Shown piece by piece: positions 1-6,281 of a stretch of 9,407 nt of DNA. The translations under genes were made by a program, and so were the position numbers. Location: NCBI GenBank assembly GCA_900545655.1, contig UQZY01000053.1, positions 1 through 9,407 on the forward strand. Reading direction: 5' to 3'. Within the stretch, counting starts at the first letter, position 1, and every line of letters begins with the position of its first letter. Source of the DNA: an uncultured Oscillospiraceae bacterium (GTDB taxonomy: Bacteria > Bacillota > Clostridia > Oscillospirales > Acutalibacteraceae). The notes below the pieces were generated by a model. It did no database searches. It was given only the letters and a program-made list of their open reading frames with translations, and was not told the origin of the DNA.

Positions 1-370
1 TGTCTGAAATTTTTGTCTCCACTGTCACAACAGCCTTGAAAAACCCTTTCTTCGACTCAACAATGACGCTGTCCGTAAACTTTACCCCGGGAAGAATACG
101 GCAGCCCTCAAGTCTTTTGTGAAAATCTTTCTTTACTTTTTCAAGCTCCTTATCGTGAATGCCGCCTCCGTCAAAAAAGCCGTAAGCACTTTCGGCTCCG
201 CCAAGGTCTCCTATTTCGTCGGCAGCTTTAAACGCAAGGTTATAGATATGTACCTTGAGAAAAACAACGAAAATGAAGTAAAAAAGAACCAACACCGTGA
301 GCATCACCAATGGAAATACAAAAGAAAATTCAACTATTTCGGCAGCTCCTCTGCAGCTTTTCTCTCTCAT
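1..370 (-). CDS. TadE-like pilus pseudopilin (C-terminus cut by window edge)
   Basis: This is the N-terminal 123 codons of a TadE/TadG-like minor pseudopilin of the Tad pilus system. The reading frame starts at ATG 370-368 and runs off the left edge. Residues 7-20 read RGAAEIVEFSFVFP, the classic TadE signature: a Gly-Ala prepilin-peptidase-type junction followed by a hydrophobic helix (about residues 12-36). The rest is a soluble domain rich in Lys, Asp and Glu. TadE-family proteins are processed like pilins, stay in the membrane, and help pilus assembly or surface retention. The start lies 1 nt after the stop of the Flp-like gene (TGAGATG), and a GGAG sits just upstream inside that gene, so the two are probably translationally coupled. 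Assignment to the TadE family is firm; TadE versus TadF/TadG cannot be decided without the C-terminus. Confidence 0.85.
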   Translation of the reverse strand, partial: MREKSCRGAAEIVEFSFVFPLVMLTVLVLFYFIFVVFLKVHIYNLAFKAADEIGDLGGAESAYGFFDGGGIHDKELEKVKKDFHKRLEGCRILPGVKFTDSVIVESKKGFFKAVVTVETKISD

Positions 371-371
371 C

Positions 372-551
372 TCAGACTCCCATTGACTCCCGTATCTTAT
401 CAAACATCCTTGTAACGATATCCGTCATTTCGTCCTGAAAAATAGCGACAAGTGCAATAACTACAATAATTATCAGCACCATCGAAATGATGTTTATCTC
501 TCCGCTGTCATCAAAAAACAACCCTTTTATAAAATTTCTGAAAATTCTCAT
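372..551 (-). CDS. Flp1-like type IVb pilin, 59 aa
   Basis: This small gene encodes 59 residues beginning MRIFRNFIKGLFFDDSGE, followed by an Ile/Val-rich helix (about residues 19-38) and a short amphipathic tail ending FDKIRESMGV. Size, layout (basic leader, Gly, single hydrophobic helix, short tail) and position between tadC and tadE match the Flp1-like pilins of Firmicutes, the likely major subunit of the Tad fibre. Prepilin cleavage would be expected after Gly17. The usual Glu at +5 is absent: Ile stands there and a Glu lies at +1, so processing is uncertain. The start ATG 551-549 is preceded by AAGGAGAG seven bases upstream. The stop TGA (374-372) is 1 nt from the tadE start. It lies 34 nt downstream of tadC in the same operon. 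Function is inferred from layout and context. Confidence 0.8.
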   Translation of the reverse strand: MRIFRNFIKGLFFDDSGEINIISMVLIIIVVIALVAIFQDEMTDIVTRMFDKIRESMGV

Positions 552-585
552 ACATATACTCTCCTTTTAACCTTTCTTTTCTTTT

Positions 586-1443
586 TCAAGAAAAAATATT
601 TTCAAAAGACGGAACTATAACCATTATCAAAACACCTACAAACATCATCATTGTAGGAAAAAGCAGCTTCTGTGAAGCCATATTTCCTTTGAGCTTTGCC
701 CTTTCTTTCCGAGTTGAAAAAGCGTTTTCAGCCATCTCATTCAAAAGAGCCGGAAAATCTGCTCCGCCGAGGGTAAGATTTTGTTTATAGGCAGAGATAA
801 ATTTCCTCACCTCTTTACAGCTGCAGCGAGCCCGAAAGGCTTCAAGCGCGTCCCCGTAAGAAATTCCCGTAGATACATCGTTTACGACCTTCAACATCTC
901 TTCATATAAAAAGCCTGTTGACGACGCGGCGATTTTTTCAAACGCAACGCTTGAGGGAACTCCTATCCTTACAAGCATGTACATCTTAAGTACCATGCCT
1001 GAAAACTGTGATAAAATCGCTTCATTTTTTTCCTTTACACGCATACGTAGCCATATGTCCGGATACACGCACATAAACACGACCAGCAAAAGCATGAGCG
1101 ATGTATAAATCCCGATTCCTACGAGCGAAGCAACGACAGCTATCAAAGGTAAAGCCAGCGCAAAATACGTGAAAGGAGCATTGGTCATGGACATGGCCGT
1201 ATTCACAGCCTCCGTTTCATCGAAAAGCTCCGAAAGCAGTCTTAGCCTTTGCTTATATCTCTTCGACGACACACGAAAGAATCTGCGGATTGCCGCTCCG
1301 AGATAAAAATATTTTTCCAGTATAAAAATCTTCAGACCGGTTCTCTGCGACCCGTATCTTCGATACCTTACAAGGATAAAAAAATCCGTAAGAAAAAAGA
1401 AAAAGGATAAAGCAACAAAAAGCCATTTAATCTTACTCTCCAT
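586..1443 (-). CDS. tadC: TadC, type II secretion system F-domain platform protein
   Basis: The product has 285 residues and is an inner-membrane platform protein of the Tad pilus machine. It carries a single T2SSF (GspF-like) domain. Hydrophobic segments are visible near residues 7-26, 91-111, 113-128 and 260-279. The cytoplasmic F-domain spans roughly 140-245, with a helical core including MLVRIGVPSSVAFEKIA and DALEAFRARC. The C-terminal membrane helix (FPTMMMFVGVLIMVIVPSF) is typical of TadC. TadC pairs with TadB to form the membrane base that couples the TadA ATPase to pilin extraction. The ATG at 1443-1441 has an AAGGAGG site six bases upstream that overlaps the tadB stop, and the intergenic gap is only 12 nt. 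TadC is chosen over TadB from gene order and the C-terminal helix pattern; the two are paralogues. Confidence 0.9.
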   Translation of the reverse strand: MESKIKWLFVALSFFFFLTDFFILVRYRRYGSQRTGLKIFILEKYFYLGAAIRRFFRVSSKRYKQRLRLLSELFDETEAVNTAMSMTNAPFTYFALALPLIAVVASLVGIGIYTSLMLLLVVFMCVYPDIWLRMRVKEKNEAILSQFSGMVLKMYMLVRIGVPSSVAFEKIAASSTGFLYEEMLKVVNDVSTGISYGDALEAFRARCSCKEVRKFISAYKQNLTLGGADFPALLNEMAENAFSTRKERAKLKGNMASQKLLFPTMMMFVGVLIMVIVPSFENIFS

Positions 1444-1455
1444 ACAAAACCTCCT

Positions 1456-2202
1456 TCAGACCTTTATATCCACGATTTTCAGCCCTATAGCATAAGAAAT
1501 CAGAAAAACACATGTGATGAAAATACTGAGAAGGGTTACCTCGCCTGAAACTCCGCCGACTTTAAAAAATCTCATACAAGCCGTGATAACAAAGGGCATT
1601 GCCGCCATTATGTTCAGTTCATTTTTCGGCCCGGCAAGTGCAGTCCCTATCTCGGCTTCAATCGCGGTCTTTTCAAGCAATGTATTTTTGCTATCAATAA
1701 CAATCTCCTTTAAGTTTCCTCCGTATAGGTTGCACATTGAATACACGTCAGCGAAAATCTGCGCCTCCTCGCAAAGTGAATTCTTTCCCATCTCATAGAG
1801 CAGTTCCTCTATGCTGCGACCCATACTAAGTCCTCTTACAAGCTTCTGACTTTCACAGCAGATCGGAGACGCTTTGCCGAACAGCTCATGCATATCACCA
1901 TTCGCACTCAGAAAAGAATCATGTGCATTCTTTCCGCAGGAAAGAGCTCCGGAAAGACTGTCGAGATAATCGCAGAATTGACTTATAAACAGCTTTTTTC
2001 TGTGTTTTATACGATTTTTCACAAAAACAAACGAAGAAAAAAATCCGGATACCGTCGAAAAGGCAACGCATACTACGGTGTTTCCGTACATCGCCGCGGA
2101 GGCGATAAATCCGAAAACAAAACCTATTGCAAAACCCGTGAAATACTCTTTCAGCCCGTATTTCTTTCCGCAATACTCCTTTAAGAATCTTTTTTTAATC
2201 AT
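1456..2202 (-). CDS. tadB: TadB, type II secretion system F-domain platform protein
   Basis: The product has 248 residues and is the second membrane platform protein of the Tad system. Two hydrophobic segments lie near residues 21-39 and 42-61. A T2SSF-like helical domain covers about 70-190, including SLSGALSCGKNAHDSF and GRSIEELLYEMGK. C-terminal membrane segments are near 197-211 and 222-243. The frame is open further upstream (to 2259), but the ATG at 2202-2200 is preferred. It has GAGGAAG a few bases upstream and overlaps the tadA stop as ATGA, a standard translational coupling arrangement. An upstream start would make residues encoded entirely inside tadA. It probably dimerises or pairs with TadC beneath the TadA hexamer. 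Family assignment is strong, and the TadB label follows from gene order after tadA. Confidence 0.88.
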   Translation of the reverse strand: MIKKRFLKEYCGKKYGLKEYFTGFAIGFVFGFIASAAMYGNTVVCVAFSTVSGFFSSFVFVKNRIKHRKKLFISQFCDYLDSLSGALSCGKNAHDSFLSANGDMHELFGKASPICCESQKLVRGLSMGRSIEELLYEMGKNSLCEEAQIFADVYSMCNLYGGNLKEIVIDSKNTLLEKTAIEAEIGTALAGPKNELNIMAAMPFVITACMRFFKVGGVSGEVTLLSIFITCVFLISYAIGLKIVDIKV

Positions 2203-3353
2203 TTTTTCTTCCTCTTCAACCTCTGCCCAGTCTCCACTAACACTCCACCGGCATGGCAATAAAGCGTATTGAGAAGAAAATTATCATCTTTTATAGCTTC
2301 AATTTCGGAAATCTCCACCACTCTGCGTTTTCCATCCGACGTTCTCGCGAGATGGACTATTATGTCTATGGCGCTGAAAATATGTTGCCGCACCGCCCTG
2401 AGAGGAAAGGATATGCCGCTTTGCAGAATCATCGATTCCAGCCTGTAGAGCATATCGTAGCTGCTGTTTGCATGTCCTGTTGAAAGGGAGCCGTCATGTC
2501 CTGTATTCATCGCGTTCAACATATCCAAAGCCTCCTCCCCGCGTACTTCTCCGACTATAATCCTGTCGGGTCTCATTCGAAGTGATGTCCGTATAAGTTC
2601 CTTCATACCGACTTCTCCGTTTCCGGTGGTATTTGCATTCCTTACCTCCATGCGTATCAGGTTTTTTATTCCGCTCAGCTGAAGTTCCGCAGAATCCTCT
2701 ATTGTGATTATTCGCTCATTTTCAGGGATAAAGTCTGACAAAACGTTTAAAAAAGTGGTTTTTCCGGAGCTTGTCCCTCCACTTATAAAAATATTGCATT
2801 TTTCTTCGACCATTCTTTTCAAAAACTGCGCCGCATCATCCGTGAGCGTACCATTGTCTATGAGTTCCTCTATCGTTATCCTTTTTTTCGGAAATTTTCT
2901 GACAGTCATTACGGGACCCCGTATGGATATGGGCGGAAGAACTACATTTATCCGCTCGCCACCGGGGAGCCTTGTATCCACAATGGGATTTGCTGTATTT
3001 ACCTCCCTTCCGCTCCTGCCGACAATACGCTGTATGACATCCATCAACTCTTTTTCGTTGTCAAATGAAACCTCTCTTTTTTCCACCCTTCCGTGCTTTT
3101 CAATAAAAAGCTCATCATACGAGTTGACCATTATTTCCGAAATATCATCATCTGCCAAAAGCTCGTCCAGGACACCGAGCCCCCGCACGGAACAAAAAAC
3201 CTTCCTGACTATCGCATCCCTTTCGGATACGGAAAACTTCTTGTTCTTGCAGTATCTGAGCGCAATGCTGTTTATAACCTTTATCAGTTCGTCATCGGAT
3301 AAGTCCGCCAGGGAATTGAATCTGTAAAGATCCTCCCGAATTTTTTCGTACAA
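2199..3353 (-). CDS. tadA: TadA/CpaF-family secretion ATPase
   Basis: The product has 384 residues and is the cytoplasmic hexameric motor ATPase of the Tad pilus (VirB11/CpaF branch of the type II/IV secretion ATPases). An N-terminal domain (about 1-150) contains the family motif LLADDDISEIMVN (65-77) and the RxP-containing loop TRLPGGERINVVLPP (127-141). The RecA-like domain shows Walker A GGTSSGKTT (192-200), an Asp box TIEDSAEL (217-224), Walker B RIIVGEVRG (264-272) and the His box NTGHDGSLSTGHANS (283-297). All catalytic motifs look intact. Length is normal for CpaF-type enzymes lacking an FHA or receiver extension. The start is a TTG (3353-3351), supported by a strong GGAGGT seven bases upstream and by the absence of a better start. 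The gene lies 3 nt after tadZ and overlaps tadB by 4 nt. This is the most secure functional call in the cluster. Confidence 0.95.
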   Translation of the reverse strand: MYEKIREDLYRFNSLADLSDDELIKVINSIALRYCKNKKFSVSERDAIVRKVFCSVRGLGVLDELLADDDISEIMVNSYDELFIEKHGRVEKREVSFDNEKELMDVIQRIVGRSGREVNTANPIVDTRLPGGERINVVLPPISIRGPVMTVRKFPKKRITIEELIDNGTLTDDAAQFLKRMVEEKCNIFISGGTSSGKTTFLNVLSDFIPENERIITIEDSAELQLSGIKNLIRMEVRNANTTGNGEVGMKELIRTSLRMRPDRIIVGEVRGEEALDMLNAMNTGHDGSLSTGHANSSYDMLYRLESMILQSGISFPLRAVRQHIFSAIDIIVHLARTSDGKRRVVEISEIEAIKDDNFLLNTLYCHAGGVLVETGQRLKRKKK

Positions 3354-3356
3354 GCC

Positions 3357-4574
3357 CTACACCTCCGTAAGCCGTAAAAAGGCTGCGCTTCCCTCACGGG
3401 AAAGCTTTTTAATAAAAAGCCTCTCTTTTTCTTCTTCACTGAAGCTTCTCTCTTTTTCTTCTTCACTGAAGCTTCTCTCTTTTTCTTCTCCGTGAAGACC
3501 TTTTCTTTTTCCCTCTCCGTAAAGAAATTTTTCCTTTTCTTCTCCGTGAGAGTTTTCTTCCTTTTTTCTTACGTGGTTTATTCCTCCGAGTTTTCCGAAT
3601 ACGATATCCGTATCCGGAATCACGGATGACTCGTTTGAAAAGTTGTTATAAAGAAGATATGTCTTTTCGTTAAACTTTTCAGAGGAAAACGAGCAGATTT
3701 CCGGAACCACCTCCGCAAACCTTAAAAGCTTATCATTTGCATTTTCCGTTCCGTTTGTAACAAGGACAATTTTGTCCGCATTTATGAGCGGCAAAACAAT
3801 ATTCTCCGTGGCATCAAAGGTCATATCCAATACCACTGCTTCTGCAATTCCGCTGTTAAGAACCGCATCACATATCTCTACATACTCTTCTCCGGAAAGG
3901 GAGAAAACCTCCGCTGCCGACTTTCCGGGGTTAAAAAAGTAAATACCGGTCTTACTGTCAACAGAAACAACTTTTTTTATTGCAGCGGGAAGCTCGGTTC
4001 TTTTTCTTTTCAATGAAGAGAGGACTTCATCGAATGAACCTGCCCCCTTTCCGGAGAAGCAGCGTTTTGTCGACGGGAAGGCCTCACCGCTAAGATAAAG
4101 CGGCGGTTTTCCCCTTCCCGCAAGAAAACAGCAAAACGCTGCGGCGGCGGAGGTCGTACCCACTCCTCCGCTCGCCGAGGCAAACAAGTAGAAGGCACTT
4201 TTCTTTGGCTTTTGCGTATCGGCTTTGCCTCCGCCCAAGTCGGCGCAGCCGTTTCCGCAAAGCTCTGAAAAAAGTGCCGACCACTTGTCTGCACTCTGGT
4301 ATTTACAAGCGGTGATAAAAAACGGATCAGAATAATCGGGGTCATCAGTCAAAACCACAACTGCACAGTTCTTTTCAATATTTGATACTATGGTTTCCGA
4401 TACCCTTTCTCTGTCAATGAGAAAAATATCAATCAATTTTTCTCTCGCAGCAATCTGAGCTTTTTTTATTCCCGGAAAGTCCAAAAAGGTTATTTTGTTG
4501 TCGTAAAAATTTCTCATAATTTTCTCAAATCTGGACACAAAAATTTTGTCGTCATCGAGTACTCCTAAACGCAA
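3357..4574 (-). CDS. tadZ: TadZ/CpaE-like pilus localisation ATPase
   Basis: The product has 405 residues from the TTG at 4574-4572. The N-terminal part (about 1-110) begins MRLGVLDDDKIFVSRFEK and resembles the atypical receiver domain of TadZ/CpaE. A ParA/MinD-type ATPase domain follows: a deviant P-loop ASASGGVGTTS (about 132-142), which lacks the usual signature Lys, and a Walker B-like strand AEAVVLDM (about 254-261). TadZ proteins mark the polar site where Tad pili assemble. The tail (345-389) is five copies of a charged 9-residue repeat. The TTG is preferred because AAGGGAG lies eight bases upstream and the first residues fit the family. A second TTG at 4592 with AGGGGGA upstream is possible. 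Further upstream the open frame runs through the previous terminator hairpin and cannot be the start. It is the first gene of the tad operon. Confidence 0.82.
   Translation of the reverse strand: MRLGVLDDDKIFVSRFEKIMRNFYDNKITFLDFPGIKKAQIAAREKLIDIFLIDRERVSETIVSNIEKNCAVVVLTDDPDYSDPFFITACKYQSADKWSALFSELCGNGCADLGGGKADTQKPKKSAFYLFASASGGVGTTSAAAAFCCFLAGRGKPPLYLSGEAFPSTKRCFSGKGAGSFDEVLSSLKRKRTELPAAIKKVVSVDSKTGIYFFNPGKSAAEVFSLSGEEYVEICDAVLNSGIAEAVVLDMTFDATENIVLPLINADKIVLVTNGTENANDKLLRFAEVVPEICSFSSEKFNEKTYLLYNNFSNESSVIPDTDIVFGKLGGINHVRKKEENSHGEEKEKFLYGEGKRKGLHGEEKERSFSEEEKERSFSEEEKERLFIKKLSREGSAAFLRLTEV
3361..3366 (-). promoter_or_regulatory. Ribosome-binding site that fixes the TTG start of tadA
   Basis: GGAGGT on the minus strand lies seven bases upstream of the TTG at 3353. 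It sits inside the last codons of tadZ, directly before that gene's TAG stop (3359-3357). No ATG or GTG in frame is better placed, so the site decides the start and suggests reinitiation after tadZ. Confidence 0.75.
3408..3542 (-). repeat. 27-bp tandem repeat encoding 9-residue repeats in TadZ
   Basis: Five in-frame units encode EEKEKFLYG, EGKRKGLHG, EEKERSFSE, EEKERSFSE and EEKERLFIK. At DNA level the 27-bp periodicity is perfect from 3421 to 3489, with two identical full copies at 3421-3447 and 3448-3474. Further copies toward 3555 are degenerate. The unit length is a multiple of three, so copy-number change would alter tail length without shifting the frame. Confidence 0.92.
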
Positions 4575-4611
4575 GTCGAAAACTCCCTTCAAAAAAAGTC
4601 CCCCTATATAT

Positions 4612-4641
4612 AGAATACTTTTCGAGGCCAAAAGAAGACAA
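4612..4641 (-). promoter_or_regulatory. Candidate promoter of the tad operon
   Basis: On the minus strand TTGTCT (4641-4636) and TATTCT (4617-4612) are separated by 18 bp, about 30 nt upstream of the preferred tadZ start after allowing for the transcription start. The match to sigma-A hexamers is moderate. The -35 begins in the T-tract of the preceding terminator. The call is by eye, and another promoter type is possible. Confidence 0.35.
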
Positions 4642-4675
4642 AAAAAGAATGAACGGCAGAAAAAGCCGTTCATTC
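4640..4675 (-). terminator. Rho-independent terminator of the lipoprotein gene
   Basis: An 11-bp perfect stem (GAATGAACGGC at 4647-4657 pairing with 4665-4675) has a 7-nt loop and, read on the minus strand, is followed by seven T residues (4646-4640). It lies about 30 nt after the stop of the lipoprotein gene. There is no T-run on the plus-strand side, so it acts leftward. It separates that gene from the tad operon. Confidence 0.88.
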
Positions 4676-4706
4676 GGTCGTTATGTTGAGAAAAATTATG
4701 TCCTTT

Positions 4707-5693
4707 TTATGAACTCCGTATTTTTTGAATTAGGTCAAAACACCGCTTTTCGACCCCATTTTCACCGGATATTTTTGCATCCTTGTAAACTGAATCCAGA
4801 TACTCGGAAAGCTTGTCGGACGCCATGTTTGTAAGAACGTCTGCTGCGTAATTTGAGTAGAGGGAAGAGCCGTCTTTTTTCTGTACAAGAAAGATATAGT
4901 CCTCGTACTTTAAAACGGCAACACCGTCAACCTCCAATTCGGAAACATCTTTAAAAAAATTTTTAGGATAAGATGTATCATTTTTCGTTGTATACAAAAC
5001 AGGCATTTCCGACTCGGCGGTGCCTCCGTTTCCGGTTACATACTCAAGATTTACGGCATCTATGGTTTCGTCATCACTAATTTTACCCTTAAGCTCATCA
5101 AATTTTTTTCGAATCTCCGAAACAGCCTCATCACTCTGAGTCACCGTATTTCCCTTATCATCAGTTGTCAGAAGATATGCCGAAATAGCCTTAAAGAATA
5201 CATAGTTTTCGCCAAAATACTCCTTTTTACTGTCCTCGGAAATAGCCTTGTCACCGTCAGCACCGTATATGTCTTCTATAAGCGCATCCTTGTAAGCCGC
5301 ACTTTCCTTTACCTTTGTGAGAGTTTCCTTTGAAACACCTATTTTTGTATAGTAGCCTCCGTATGTGTTCCACAGGGAATTGACAGAGCCGGCGATATCC
5401 GATTTTTGTGAAGATGAGAGCTCAAGCCCGCGTGCCTTAAACTCCGTATTTATCCTTATGTAATCAAGGCAGCTCTTTTCCGCATGCTCTTTTGCTTCCT
5501 TTTCGGAAAGGTCCGCGTTGCTCCCCTTAAGCACTTCATCAAGATAATACGTATAAATGTCCGCTCCGATGGTTTTTTCACTTACCGAAAGAGCGGTATC
5601 CGCTTTTGGTGTTTTTCCTTTGCAGGAGGAAAAAGTAAAAAGCATCACTGCAATCAGAAGTATATTCGTAAAACAAATAATCCTTTTTTTCAT
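4707..5693 (-). CDS. Secreted lipoprotein resembling PrsA/SurA-type foldases
   Basis: The product has 328 residues. It opens with MKKRIICFTNILLIAVMLF and a lipobox-like FSSC, giving lipidation at Cys24 (Phe at -3 is unusual but tolerated). The mature part begins with a Lys-rich linker, then a helical N-terminal region of SurA/trigger-factor type (about 35-170) with Tyr-rich and Glu-rich helices. From about 180 to 300 an order of elements resembles a degenerate parvulin domain: KAISAYLLTTDD, then VSEIRKKFDELKGKI, then VSELEVDGVAVLKYEDYIFL. It may be an extracytoplasmic foldase or chaperone with weak or no isomerase activity. The start ATG 5693-5691 has AAAGGA eight bases upstream. The frame is open to 5909, but that extension is a translation of the 5S rRNA gene and is rejected. 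It is monocistronic between two terminators. The lipoprotein call is firm and the foldase call moderate. Confidence 0.7.
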   Translation of the reverse strand: MKKRIICFTNILLIAVMLFTFSSCKGKTPKADTALSVSEKTIGADIYTYYLDEVLKGSNADLSEKEAKEHAEKSCLDYIRINTEFKARGLELSSSQKSDIAGSVNSLWNTYGGYYTKIGVSKETLTKVKESAAYKDALIEDIYGADGDKAISEDSKKEYFGENYVFFKAISAYLLTTDDKGNTVTQSDEAVSEIRKKFDELKGKISDDETIDAVNLEYVTGNGGTAESEMPVLYTTKNDTSYPKNFFKDVSELEVDGVAVLKYEDYIFLVQKKDGSSLYSNYAADVLTNMASDKLSEYLDSVYKDAKISGENGVEKRCFDLIQKIRSS

Positions 5694-5726
5694 TAAAAAA
5701 GTCCTTTCAAGAAAAATACAGTATGA

Positions 5727-5755
5727 ATTATACAACTTAGGCAAAAAAAAAACAA
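5727..5755 (-). promoter_or_regulatory. Promoter of the lipoprotein gene
   Basis: On the minus strand TTGTTT (5755-5750) and a perfect TATAAT (5732-5727) are separated by 17 bp, giving a 5' leader of roughly 27 nt before the ATG at 5693. The -35 lies within the arm and T-tract of the 5S terminator, so the two signals share DNA. Confidence 0.65.
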
Positions 5756-5781
5756 CCGACCTTGAGGTCAGTTGTTTTTTT
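5743..5781 (-). terminator. Terminator of the 5S rRNA gene, probably bidirectional
   Basis: A 10-bp stem (5752-5761 with 5766-5775, one G-U pair) and a 4-nt loop lie immediately downstream of the 5S gene and are followed on the minus strand by ten T residues. The plus strand also has a T-run after the stem (5775-5781), so it could stop transcription in both directions. Confidence 0.88.
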
Positions 5782-5784
5782 CGT

Positions 5785-5900
5785 GTCGGCATCGACCTAT
5801 TTTCCCGGGAGGCTGCCCTCCAAGTATTTTCGGCACTAGTGAGCTTAACTACCGTGTTCGGGATGGGAACGGGTGGACCCTCACTGTTATAAACACCGAC
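5785..5900 (-). rRNA. rrf: 5S ribosomal RNA, solitary
   Basis: The minus strand carries a complete 116-nt 5S rRNA. It begins GTCGGTGTTTATAACAGTGA, contains the highly conserved CCCGTTCCCATCCCGAACAC and GTTAAGCTC segments, and ends ATGCCGAC. The 5' and 3' ends pair over about eight base pairs (helix I). Exact mature ends may differ by a few bases. The gene has its own promoter upstream and terminator downstream. No 23S or 16S sequence precedes it: upstream lie only the promoter region and a divergent small gene. It is therefore a stand-alone 5S gene in this window rather than the tail of an rRNA operon. The 5S RNA is part of the large ribosomal subunit. Confidence 0.95.
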
Positions 5901-5914
5901 TTGCGACAAATGGA

Positions 5915-5943
5915 ATTATAACACCACACCAAATCAAATGCAA
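5915..5943 (-). promoter_or_regulatory. Promoter of the 5S rRNA gene, with A/T-rich upstream tract
   Basis: On the minus strand TTGCAT (5943-5938), a 17-bp spacer and a perfect TATAAT (5920-5915) with an extended TGT just before it lie 14 nt upstream of the 5S 5' end. The expected start is about 5907, leaving a short leader to be trimmed. An A/T-rich tract with A- and T-runs (about 5944-5975) is placed like an UP element, as in rRNA promoters. Confidence 0.82.
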
Positions 5944-5987
5944 GAACTTTTTTTACAAATTAAAAAATTTCGGATAACAAAATAATA

Positions 5988-6016
5988 TTGTGGTGCAATT
6001 TATCCTGTATTATGAT
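5988..6016 (+). promoter_or_regulatory. Promoter of the 44-aa peptide gene
   Basis: TTGTGG (5988-5993), a 17-bp spacer and TATGAT (6011-6016) place the start of transcription near 6023, about 10 nt before the ribosome-binding site. It is divergent from the 5S promoter, with about 44 bp between their -35 elements. Confidence 0.6.
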
Positions 6017-6032
6017 AAAATATGTTATCAAA

Positions 6033-6038
6033 AGGAGG
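6033..6038 (+). promoter_or_regulatory. Ribosome-binding site for the TTG start of the 44-aa gene
   Basis: A perfect AGGAGG lies nine bases before TTG 6048-6050. An in-frame GTG at 6039 touches the site and is too close to be used. This is the main evidence that the small reading frame is translated. Confidence 0.75.
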
Positions 6039-6047
6039 GTGTTTGTT

Positions 6048-6182
6048 TTGAAAAAATTTACTGTAATTCTCTCGGTTTTGTCTGTTTTGATTACAGGTAT
6101 TCTCTCTGTTTTAATCGGTATAACCGTATGGGCAAACAGGCCGCGCGGTCTCCGCATTCCCATTGAAACCACATCTGTATAA
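6048..6182 (+). CDS. Small single-span membrane peptide, 44 aa, unknown
   Basis: I do not recognise this gene. From the TTG at 6048 it encodes 44 residues: two lysines, a hydrophobic segment at about residues 4-29 containing the duplicated ILSVL motif (7-11 and 18-22), then a short polar tail beginning NRPRGLRIPIE. One membrane helix is predicted by eye. Evidence that it is real: a perfect AGGAGG nine bases upstream, a plausible promoter at 5988-6016 and a terminator at 6225-6271, all on the same strand, so it is a complete monocistronic unit. A minus-strand promoter-like sequence at 6310-6282 points back into the gene's 3' region. A short hydrophobic product plus antisense promoter resembles type I toxin loci, but the peptide is not one I know, and a small regulatory or stress membrane peptide is equally possible. 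Confidence 0.6.
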   Translation: MKKFTVILSVLSVLITGILSVLIGITVWANRPRGLRIPIETTSV

Positions 6183-6224
6183 GACGAAAGCTTCCTGTTA
6201 ACAACAATAAAATCACCGTAAACA

Positions 6225-6271
6225 AACAGAAACCTACGGGTATTTTTTCCCGATAAGGTCTCTGTTTTTTT
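6225..6271 (+). terminator. Terminator of the 44-aa peptide gene
   Basis: An interrupted hairpin pairs ACAGA (6226-6230) with TCTGT (6261-6265), ACCT with AGGT, and CGGG with CCCG, with small bulges and a T-rich loop, and is followed by seven T residues (6265-6271). It lies about 43 nt after the stop codon. The minus-strand side lacks a T-run, so it is directional. Confidence 0.72.
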
Positions 6272-6281
6272 ATAAACGCAA

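Noticed and set aside
119..415. Plus-strand 98-codon open frame at the left edge
   Set aside because: It is opposite the TadE-like and Flp-like genes, whose motifs and ribosome-binding sites are clear.
2203..2259. Longer TadB start at 2259
   Set aside because: It would lie wholly inside tadA. The ATG at 2202 has a ribosome-binding site and an ATGA overlap typical of coupled genes.
2704..3327. Long plus-strand open frame of 207 codons
   Set aside because: It is antisense to the catalytic part of tadA, is Ser/Thr-rich as expected for a shadow frame, and has no ribosome-binding site.
3408..3555. CRISPR-like repeat array
   Set aside because: The 27-bp units are directly adjacent with no spacers and encode an in-frame peptide repeat.
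4575..4673. ATG start for TadZ at 4673
   Set aside because: It lies within the hairpin of the upstream terminator, so the codons encode that hairpin and T-run. There is no ribosome-binding site, and TadZ similarity begins near the TTG at 4574.
5694..5909. Open frame extending the lipoprotein gene 72 codons upstream to 5909
   Set aside because: The extension is a translation of the 5S rRNA gene and its terminator. The lipoprotein has its own ribosome-binding site and signal peptide starting at 5693.
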